From an uncultured bacterium (GTDB taxonomy: Bacteria > Cyanobacteriota > Vampirovibrionia > Gastranaerophilales > Gastranaerophilaceae), in NCBI GenBank assembly GCA_902782905.1, contig CACZPB010000164.1, positions 1-5,769 on the forward strand: a DNA stretch of 5,769 bases. Reading direction: 5' to 3'. Below the pieces are notes generated by a model. The model worked only from the letters and a program-made list of their open reading frames with translations, ran no database searches and was not told the origin of the DNA. Position 1 is the stretch's first letter. Each line of letters opens with the position of its first letter. Of the stretch, positions 1 to 5,559 are shown one piece after another. The translations under genes were made by a program, and so were the position numbers.

Positions 1-62
1 AAGTGCAAATAAATATTATCTTAAACAAAGTTAAAAATCAAGTTATTAAATTTATTTTAGTG

Positions 63-68
63 TATAAT
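63..68 (+). promoter_or_regulatory. Candidate -10 element of the acetolactate synthase-like gene
   Basis: A perfect TATAAT hexamer lies 9 bases before the chosen ATG at 78. No convincing -35 hexamer sits 16-18 bases upstream (40-45 reads AAGTTA). If this element is used, transcription would start near 75 and the mRNA would have almost no leader. In AT-rich DNA a TATAAT can arise by chance, so this is a candidate only. Confidence 0.35.
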
Positions 69-77
69 ATCAATGCT

Positions 78-1703
78 ATGCAAATTTTGTGTGAAAGTCG
101 AAATAATATAAATACAAAAACAAATGCAGCTTTGCTTGTAGAAAAACTCATCGAACTGGGGTGCGATACAATCTTCGGTTACCCAGGGGCGGCCGTTCTC
201 AGTTTATATGAGGAGTTGTCAAAAACAAACTTGATTAATCATATACTGGTTCGCCATGAACAAGCTGCAATGCATGCTGCCGAAGGCTATGCGCGCACAA
301 GCGGAAAAGTGGGAGTCGTTCTTGTTACTTCAGGTCCTGGGTTTACCAATACCATTACAGGTATTGCAAATGCCTACGCCGACTCTACACCACTAGTTGT
401 TCTTGTTGGAGATGTTTCTTCTAAACATAAGTATGGCAAAACATTTCAGGATGTTGACATTCTTTCTATGACAAAAACTTGCTCAAAAAACGGATATAAG
501 TTAAATCCGGAAGATAATGTTCAACAAATATTAGAAAAAGCTTTTACAGACGCAAATACTGGCGTAAAGGGACCGGTTGTAATTGCGATGCCAAGAAATA
601 TACTGGAGAGTATTAAAAATAATATTTTAGTTGAACCTATTAAACCACCTGTGCCGGAGCAAAGTTCTGACAGTGAAATTAGTGCTCTGAAAATGCTTAT
701 TAAGTCATCACAAAAACCTTTAATTTTGGTAGGTGGCGGCGCAGTAGACGCATCAGAGGAAATAACAGAATTTGTTAAAAAGGCAAACATTCCGGTTATT
801 TCAACATTGATGGGAATTGGCGTTTTCCCTACAAATAATCCGATGTACCTTGGTATGATTGGCATGAACGGAAATTATATCGCAAATTCTGCCCTAAATC
901 ATGCTGATTTGATTATTGCTTTGGGTGTTTCTTTTTCAAACAGATCAACATGCAGAAATGTCGACTTTGCTAAGAAAGCGAAAATAGTAAATGTAAATCT
1001 GAATAAAATTTCAGATGATTTTGAGCTTGAAATACAAAGTAATGTTAAAACTGTAATCAAATCTCTCTTAAATAACAATTGTGAGTTAAAAGAAAATAAA
1101 GATTGGCTAAATTTTATTGAAATTCTAAAAAAAGAAAATTTTATAAAGGAAAATGTTTCAACGAAACTTCATTCTTCTTTTGTTTTAGAAACAATATCGA
1201 AACTTACCAAGAATTATGAGCCGATTGTTGTTACCGATGTCGGTCAACACCAGATGCTTACAGCTCAATATTTCAATTTTACAAAGCCAAGAACGTTTAT
1301 AACATCGGGTGGACTTGGAACCATGGGGTATGGTCTTCCTGCTGCAATCGGTGCGCATATTGCAAAACCGGATACAATGATTTTGAATATTACAGGCGAC
1401 GGTTCTTTTCAGATGAACTTGCAAGAGCTTGCAACATGCAGAGAACACAATATCCCGATAAAAATAATAATTATGAATAACGGTTATCTTGGCATGGTGC
1501 GTCAATTGCAGGAAAAAATATACAATAATACCTATCAGGTAAAAATGACAAATCCTGATTTCACCAAAATAGCTGAAGCATATGATTTGTTTGCAATAAG
1601 AATTACACGAAAGGAAGAACTCATATCAAAACTCAAAATTGCACTCGAGCATGAAGGAACTGCTATTGTTGACATTATGATAGATTCTTTTGAGGAAGTA
1701 TAA
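78..1703 (+). CDS. ilvB: Acetolactate synthase large-subunit homologue (TPP-dependent enzyme)
   Basis: This 541-residue protein belongs to the acetohydroxyacid synthase (AHAS) family, which decarboxylates pyruvate on thiamine diphosphate and joins the two-carbon unit to a second 2-keto acid. An N-terminal TPP-binding domain carries GYPGAA and RHEQ, with the catalytic Glu at residue 61, followed by VTSGPGFTN. A central domain has Met263 and Arg289 at the positions of E. coli AHAS II Met250 and Arg276. A C-terminal TPP domain has TDVGQHQM, GGLGTMGYGLPAA and GDGSF (from 440) through NN (467-468). Compared with AHAS II recalled from memory, Lys159 is Arg173, Trp381 is Leu394 and the specificity residue Trp464 is Leu477. 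The protein stops just before the usual VPPG tail. The frame is open from position 3, but the stretch before 78 encodes only Ile/Asn/Lys-rich sequence without homology, so ATG 78 is preferred. No Shine-Dalgarno is visible. No ilvN/ilvH or ilvC follows. It could be a pyruvate-specific synthase or a related TPP enzyme. Confidence 0.88.
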   Translation: MQILCESRNNINTKTNAALLVEKLIELGCDTIFGYPGAAVLSLYEELSKTNLINHILVRHEQAAMHAAEGYARTSGKVGVVLVTSGPGFTNTITGIANAYADSTPLVVLVGDVSSKHKYGKTFQDVDILSMTKTCSKNGYKLNPEDNVQQILEKAFTDANTGVKGPVVIAMPRNILESIKNNILVEPIKPPVPEQSSDSEISALKMLIKSSQKPLILVGGGAVDASEEITEFVKKANIPVISTLMGIGVFPTNNPMYLGMIGMNGNYIANSALNHADLIIALGVSFSNRSTCRNVDFAKKAKIVNVNLNKISDDFELEIQSNVKTVIKSLLNNNCELKENKDWLNFIEILKKENFIKENVSTKLHSSFVLETISKLTKNYEPIVVTDVGQHQMLTAQYFNFTKPRTFITSGGLGTMGYGLPAAIGAHIAKPDTMILNITGDGSFQMNLQELATCREHNIPIKIIIMNNGYLGMVRQLQEKIYNNTYQVKMTNPDFTKIAEAYDLFAIRITRKEELISKLKIALEHEGTAIVDIMIDSFEEV

Positions 1704-1706
1704 AAT

Positions 1707-1734
1707 AAAAAACCGTCATTCAATGACGGTTTTT
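1707..1734. terminator. Bidirectional intrinsic terminator between convergent genes
   Basis: The core stem CCGTCA (1713-1718) pairs with TGACGG (1724-1729) around a five-base loop. It is flanked by A6 (1707-1712) and T5 (1730-1734), so either strand gives a hairpin followed by a U-tract. It begins three bases after the stop of the acetolactate synthase-like gene. It lies about 50 bases beyond the stop of the convergent ribbon-helix-helix gene, so it probably ends both transcripts. Confidence 0.9.
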
Positions 1735-1786
1735 ATGTCCCTAATTTTCTTCCTTTTCCCTTTTGTTTCCGCTTGAGTCAAATTTT

Positions 1787-1975
1787 CTAATCCAGCAGAG
1801 CTTCTAAAATAGCAGCATTTTTTGTTGCCATAGTGCTTGCTTTTACTCTGCTTTTGTACATGTAGCTTCTTAATGCTTCTCTGATTAATTCTGAGCGAGT
1901 TCTGTTTTCGCCTTCTGCTACTTGGTCAATTCTGTCTAAAAATTCTTCGGGCATTGAAATAAGTACTCTTGCCAT
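1787..1975 (-). CDS. Ribbon-helix-helix (CopG/Arc-type) DNA-binding protein
   Basis: The 62-residue product fits the ribbon-helix-helix fold. A short beta strand (residues 2-8, ARVLISM) would insert into the DNA major groove as a dimer. It is followed by Pro9, an amphipathic helix (about 10-21), the turn NRTRSE (24-29) and a second helix (about 27-40). The last 20 residues are a tail rich in Ala, Lys and Ser. Small proteins of this family are autoregulated repressors or antitoxins. The start is well supported by AAGGAG six bases upstream on the minus strand. No toxin gene is adjacent: the flanks are a terminator downstream and a 327-base divergent intergenic region upstream. It therefore looks like a stand-alone regulator. 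Its DNA target cannot be read from the sequence. The fold assignment is firm and the role is open. Confidence 0.85.
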   Translation of the reverse strand: MARVLISMPEEFLDRIDQVAEGENRTRSELIREALRSYMYKSRVKASTMATKNAAILEALLD

Positions 1976-1981
1976 ATATTT

Positions 1982-1987
1982 CTCCTT
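1982..1987 (-). promoter_or_regulatory. Shine-Dalgarno of the ribbon-helix-helix gene
   Basis: Read on the minus strand this is AAGGAG, six bases from the ATG at 1975-1973. It is the only strong ribosome binding site seen at any gene start in the window, and it fixes the start codon. Confidence 0.85.
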
Positions 1988-2138
1988 TACTATTTAATAC
2001 TAATTGATATCCTGTATATATATAAAGTCTTGAAGAAAAAAATAATTGCTATTTTTTTGTAGAAATGTGAAGTTTTGTAAATGTGCAAACTCTTTTAAAA
2101 AAATCTCAAAACTTTTTAATTTAAATCTTTAAACCCTA

Positions 2139-2172
2139 TTGCAATCGTTAATATATTATGCAATAATATAAT
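2139..2172 (+). promoter_or_regulatory. Candidate promoter of the SNF2 helicase gene
   Basis: TTGCAA (2139-2144) is followed after 17 bases by AATAAT (2162-2167), a fair sigma-70 type match. An overlapping perfect TATAAT lies at 2167-2172 but has no -35 at the right distance. Transcription would begin near 2174-2179, giving a leader of roughly 125 bases. An inverted repeat TATTGCA (2137-2143) / TGCAATA (2159-2165) overlaps both elements and could be an operator. Confidence 0.45.
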
Positions 2173-2174
2173 TC

Positions 2175-2302
2175 GAGGTTGGGAGTCTATAGAGCATATG
2201 ATGTTCTTGTGATTTTCATGCGTACCTTTTGACAGAGGGCTGTCATAACACAGGGAGCTGTCATTTTTGTTTACACTTAACCTATGAGTACCTCAAATAT
2301 AT
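2175..2302 (+). ncRNA. Structured leader (possible attenuator or small RNA) upstream of the SNF2 gene
   Basis: Directly after the candidate promoter, two similar hairpins occur in tandem. TGACAG (2230-2235) pairs with CTGTCA (2240-2245) around loop AGGG. ACAG (2250-2253) pairs with CTGT (2258-2261) around loop GGAG. The 15-base units at 2232-2246 and 2250-2264 differ at two positions and have an 18-base period. The second CTGTCA (2258-2263) could replace the first as partner of TGACAG and is followed at once by TTTTT (2264-2268), which resembles a terminator/antiterminator choice. GAGGT (2175-2179) can also pair with ACCTC (2290-2294) near the helicase start. I do not recognise a known RNA family. 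The pairings are read directly; transcription and function are inferred. Confidence 0.35.
2232..2264 (+). repeat. Tandem near-identical 15-base palindromic units
   Basis: ACAGAGGGCTGTCAT (2232-2246) and ACAGGGAGCTGTCAT (2250-2264) match at 13 of 15 positions. Each has the form ACAG-N4-CTGT. They could be two RNA hairpins in the leader or, as DNA, a pair of operator half-palindromes 18 bases apart. Confidence 0.75.
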
Positions 2303-2310
2303 ATGAGTGA
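2284..2310 (+). CDS. Possible 8-codon leader ORF overlapping the SNF2 start
   Basis: ATG at 2284 opens a short frame encoding MSTSNIYE and ending with TGA at 2308-2310, just inside the SNF2 reading frame that begins at 2303. It has no Shine-Dalgarno. Its main interest is that ribosomes ending here would be placed on the helicase start codon, which also lacks one. It may be a chance ORF. Confidence 0.15.
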   Translation: MSTSNIYE

Positions 2311-5300
2311 ATTTAAGTTTAATTATAATTTTTTAAAAGAAAATGCGACTTCAGGCAGCTGGAGACGCGGTTACGAATATTATCAAAAAGACATGATAAT
2401 GGAGGCTGCACCGGAAAAGAATTTCTTTAAAGGTAAAGTCAAAGGTAATTATCAGGATTTTTACGTAACAGATTTGATATTTAAAAAGAATAAAATTGAA
2501 GCACGTTGCAATTGCCCGTTGAAAGAAGAATGGTGCAAGCATGCTGTCGCGATAGGTCTGAAGGCAATAGAGACAGGTGCTTATGAATCTTGGATGCAGG
2601 AAAAATATGGTGTAGAGCCGGATCTTTCCGATATTGATACAGCTTTGAAAGAGCCTGCGCGAGGAAGTTATATTTTCCATTTTAATCCAAAGAGAAGACA
2701 AAACTTCTTTTCAATTCTTGTGAGAGATAGAGCTACAAATAAGATTGTGCGTTCCCTTGAGGGCATCCTTAGGGCGCTTATTGAAATTCAAAAAGCAACG
2801 CCTGATTTTGAGCTCAATTCTGCGCAAAAAGTAGAGATTGCACTTTTTCAAATGATGCTGAAGATTGCAAAGCAGGATAAGAAAGCGGGTTGGTATGATA
2901 TTCCGATTACAAAATTTGCACCGGTTTTCCCGATCATGGCTCAATTAGAAGAAGTTTTGGATGAAAAGACAAAGGAAAGAATTCAATTTACAGACAACAC
3001 TTGGACTTTGAATTTAGATGTATCGACTACAAATATTAACGGCGGAACAAATATAGTTCTTGAACTTTTCTGGACACGCCCTGACAAAGATGACATTTAC
3101 CCCTTTGAAGAAATTAAGTATTTTTCAAGACAAATCAAATGGGGAAGATACAAAAATATTATATTTCCGATAAATATTGCAATGAATGAGCTTCCGCAAA
3201 GTATCATAAAATCAACTTTTACGGATTTGAAGGATGCTGATGGCGGTAAATTCGTGTATGAGGAGCTTCCTCACCTGCAAGAAATTATGCCTGTAACAAT
3301 AGCAGAAAATATTAGCGGACTTCTTATGGATCATAAACCGCCATTGAATATTGTTACTCTTGGTATAGATTATGACCAATCACTCAAGGCATCATTAGAA
3401 TTTGACTATTCAGGTGTAAGAGTTCCTTATTCAAAGAGCAGAGACAAATCTCCTTATATTTCCGTAAAGAGTGAAAAAGAAGATTTGGTCTATTGGATTA
3501 AGCGTGATTATGATCACGAACAGTTGGCATATAACATGCTTCTTGCTTGTAAATTTGTTCCGATGCAGACAAACAATTTGGCTTTGGAAAAAGAAAACGC
3601 AATTGATTTTTATAATTATTATATCCAACAAGCAGGAGAGGGTTGGAAGTTTGAAGAACATGATGATATGAACTTCTTTAAGCTTATGCAAGAGCCGTTC
3701 AAAATGTGTGCAAAAATAGATTTCTCGGAAGAATCAATTGATAGTATGGAAATTCAATTGTATGGTCAGGTCGGAGATGAAGTCATTGATTTTGATGAAA
3801 TTTATGAAACCATTCAAAGCGGTGAAAAGTATGCACGTGTGAGAAGTTTAGGATTTGTTGAGTACCCTGCTCAGAACATTTATGCAATTATGAGATCTTT
3901 TAACTCATTTGATGCTTACAGAAACAATGAAAATAAATTTTTAGTAAAAACGTATCGTGTAGGTCTTATAACAGAACTCCAAAACCAAGGTTTTGAGCTT
4001 GTTATGTCAGAAAAATTCCAAAAATTCTGGGAACAGATTTCAACATTCTCGACAACAACTGAGGGTATTGATATTCCAAAGAGTGTAAATGCTCAGTTCC
4101 GTGAATACCAAGTTAAAGGTTTCAATTGGTTGTGGTTCTTGTATCAATATGGTTTGAACGGAATCCTTGCTGATGACATGGGACTTGGTAAAACACTTCA
4201 AGCATTGACTCTTTTGCAGAAGGCAAAAGAAGTCGACGGACCTATGCCGACTTTAGTTATTGCGCCAACCACTGTTGTATTTAACTGGGAAAATGAAATT
4301 CAAAAATTTACGCCGGATTTGACTTGTTTAAAAATCCAAGGTGCAGACAGAAAAGGCTTATTTAAAGAAATTCCGAATTACGATATTATCATAACAAGTT
4401 ACGCGCTGGTAAGACGTGATATTGCAAAGCTTAAGAAGTTCAAGTTCAGATATGTTATTTTGGATGAATCCCAAAATATTAAGAACGCTATTTCTCAAAC
4501 TGCACAATCAGTAAAAGAACTGGTTTCCGATCACAAGCTTGCGCTTTCCGGTACTCCTATAGAAAACAAACTTGAAGAACTTTGGTCAGTGTTTGACTTT
4601 TTAATGCCGGGATTTTTATTTAATGTTGCGGAGTTCAATTACAGATACGTTACACCGATTATGGAAAGACAGGATAAGACGGTTGAAAAACGCTTGAAAC
4701 TTCAAATATTCCCATTTATCCTGAGACGTATGAAACGTGATGTTGCAAAAGACTTGCCGGATAAAGTTGAGAATATGGCATACTGTGAACTTACGGATGA
4801 GCAAAGAGATTTCTATCTAGAAGTTCTTGATTCGACGAAGGAAGAACTATTTAAGAGTATCGAACAAAACGGTCTTGAAAAGAGTAGAATGTCTATTTTC
4901 TCGGCACTTCTTAGAATGCGTCAAATCTGTTGTCACCCTCGACTATATGACAAAGAACATGTTAAAGGTGATATGAAATCCGGTAAGTTTGAATACTTAA
5001 AGGATATGATTAAGCAGATTATTGACGAAAAGCACAGAATTCTCTTGTTCAGCCAATTTGTTGATATGCTTGATATTATAAAAGGATGGTTACAGAGAGA
5101 AGGAATACCGTTTGAATACTTAACAGGTAAAACAAAAGACCGTCAGGCAGCTGTTGAAAACTTCAATAATAATTCTAACATTCCGATATTCTTAATAAGC
5201 TTGAAAGCCGGCGGTACTGGATTGAACTTAACCGGAGCTGATTATGTCATCCATTACGACCCGTGGTGGAACCCTGCGGTCGAGGATCAAGCAACAGACC

Positions 5301-5491
5301 GAGCTTACCGTATCGGACAAACTAAAAAAGTGTTTGTATACAGGCTTATTACCAAAAATACTGTCGAAGAAAAAATTCAGAAAATTAAAGGCAGAAAACG
5401 TGACCTTGTTGACAGTGTAGTTTCAATAGACAGAAATATTACAAAATCACTTACGATGGAAGATATTAAAGACATATTCTCTGTTGACTAG
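2303..5491 (+). CDS. SWIM zinc-finger SNF2-family helicase-like ATPase
   Basis: This 1062-residue protein is a bacterial SNF2-family double-stranded DNA translocase, predicted to use ATP to move along DNA and displace bound proteins; its actual target is unknown. A SWIM zinc finger (CxC...CxH: Cys69, Cys71, Cys78, His80) lies near the N-terminus and probably binds nucleic acid or protein. A long middle region (about 110-590) without catalytic motifs fits the bacterial SNF2-associated domain. The motor follows: FREYQVKGFNWL (599-610), Walker A DDMGLGKT (624-631, Lys630), LVIAPTTVV (651-659), Walker B DESQ (721-724) and LSGTPIEN (748-755). The second lobe has ILLFSQF (913-919), KAGGTGLNL (968-976) and DQATDRAYRIGQ (995-1006). 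All motor motifs are intact, so it should be active. An in-frame TGA at 2285-2287 makes ATG 2303 the first possible start, although no Shine-Dalgarno precedes it. It stands alone, ending at a terminator shared with rpsG. Confidence 0.95.
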   Translation: MSEFKFNYNFLKENATSGSWRRGYEYYQKDMIMEAAPEKNFFKGKVKGNYQDFYVTDLIFKKNKIEARCNCPLKEEWCKHAVAIGLKAIETGAYESWMQEKYGVEPDLSDIDTALKEPARGSYIFHFNPKRRQNFFSILVRDRATNKIVRSLEGILRALIEIQKATPDFELNSAQKVEIALFQMMLKIAKQDKKAGWYDIPITKFAPVFPIMAQLEEVLDEKTKERIQFTDNTWTLNLDVSTTNINGGTNIVLELFWTRPDKDDIYPFEEIKYFSRQIKWGRYKNIIFPINIAMNELPQSIIKSTFTDLKDADGGKFVYEELPHLQEIMPVTIAENISGLLMDHKPPLNIVTLGIDYDQSLKASLEFDYSGVRVPYSKSRDKSPYISVKSEKEDLVYWIKRDYDHEQLAYNMLLACKFVPMQTNNLALEKENAIDFYNYYIQQAGEGWKFEEHDDMNFFKLMQEPFKMCAKIDFSEESIDSMEIQLYGQVGDEVIDFDEIYETIQSGEKYARVRSLGFVEYPAQNIYAIMRSFNSFDAYRNNENKFLVKTYRVGLITELQNQGFELVMSEKFQKFWEQISTFSTTTEGIDIPKSVNAQFREYQVKGFNWLWFLYQYGLNGILADDMGLGKTLQALTLLQKAKEVDGPMPTLVIAPTTVVFNWENEIQKFTPDLTCLKIQGADRKGLFKEIPNYDIIITSYALVRRDIAKLKKFKFRYVILDESQNIKNAISQTAQSVKELVSDHKLALSGTPIENKLEELWSVFDFLMPGFLFNVAEFNYRYVTPIMERQDKTVEKRLKLQIFPFILRRMKRDVAKDLPDKVENMAYCELTDEQRDFYLEVLDSTKEELFKSIEQNGLEKSRMSIFSALLRMRQICCHPRLYDKEHVKGDMKSGKFEYLKDMIKQIIDEKHRILLFSQFVDMLDIIKGWLQREGIPFEYLTGKTKDRQAAVENFNNNSNIPIFLISLKAGGTGLNLTGADYVIHYDPWWNPAVEDQATDRAYRIGQTKKVFVYRLITKNTVEEKIQKIKGRKRDLVDSVVSIDRNITKSLTMEDIKDIFSVD

Positions 5492-5505
5492 CAAAGTTAT
5501 GTTAT

Positions 5506-5537
5506 AAAAAAGGACGGTTTTTATAAACCGTCCTTTT
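5506..5537. terminator. Bidirectional intrinsic terminator between the SNF2 gene and rpsG
   Basis: A 13-base stem (5508-5520 with 5525-5537, core GGACGGTTT/AAACCGTCC) closes a TTAT loop. On the plus strand it ends in T4, 15 bases beyond the helicase stop. On the minus strand the A6 tract at 5506-5511 gives a U6 tail for the rpsG transcript, 22 bases after the rpsG stop. The minus-strand orientation has the longer U-tract, which suits a highly expressed ribosomal gene. Confidence 0.9.
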
Positions 5538-5559
5538 AAAGATTATATCATTGCTCAGA

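Larger units (their letters stand above)
1976..2302. other. Divergent intergenic region (327 bases)
   Basis: This region separates two divergent genes. The half nearer the ribbon-helix-helix gene is very AT-rich. It has a pure alternating tract TATATATATA (2015-2024) and a 9-base A/T inverted repeat (2036-2044 with 2050-2058, loop ATTGC). Either could belong to the minus-strand promoter or operator, but I cannot place a convincing -35/-10 pair there. From 2100 to 2135 I see only A/T runs. The half nearer the SNF2 gene holds the candidate promoter (2139-2172) and the structured leader (2175-2302). No tRNA, known riboswitch or credible long ORF is visible. Confidence 0.7.

Noticed and set aside
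3..77. N-terminal extension of the acetolactate synthase homologue from the GTG at 3 or the GTG at 60
   Set aside because: The 25 extra residues are Ile/Asn/Lys/Val-rich with no family similarity, no Shine-Dalgarno precedes either GTG, and a TATAAT sits inside the stretch.
1185..1505. Minus-strand 106-residue ORF within the acetolactate synthase gene
   Set aside because: It lies opposite the conserved TPP-binding region, has no family resemblance and no ribosome binding site, so it is a shadow ORF. The same applies to the other antisense and off-frame ORFs inside the two large genes.
2012..2027. E. coli-type LexA box (CTGT-N8-ACAG) upstream of the ribbon-helix-helix gene
   Set aside because: It has one mismatch (AAAG for ACAG) and an AT-alternating centre that is easily matched by chance in AT-rich DNA. 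The inferred lineage is not expected to use the E. coli box.
2036..2058. A/T-only inverted repeat as a terminator
   Set aside because: The 9-base stem has no GC pairs, and it lies in a divergent region where no transcript is expected to end. An UP-element-like A-tract is as likely.
2198..2233. Tiny plus-strand ORFs MMFL (2198) and MRTF (2219) in the SNF2 leader
   Set aside because: They are four codons each. Only the first has an SD-like GGGAG, and its spacing is long, so chance is the simpler explanation.
2229..2234. Perfect -35 hexamer TTGACA
   Set aside because: No -10-like sequence occurs 15-19 bases downstream (the region reads CAGGGAG). The hexamer is better explained as part of the hairpin arm.
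2187..2264. Minus-strand 25-codon ORF (MTAPCVMTALC...)
   Set aside because: It has no Shine-Dalgarno or promoter. Its internal repeat simply reflects the DNA tandem repeat in the leader.
2303..5491. SNF2 protein as part of a phage-defence island
   Set aside because: SNF2 helicases occur in some defence systems, but no nuclease, methyltransferase, phospholipase or mobile element is adjacent. The SWIM-SNF2 architecture is common as a stand-alone gene.
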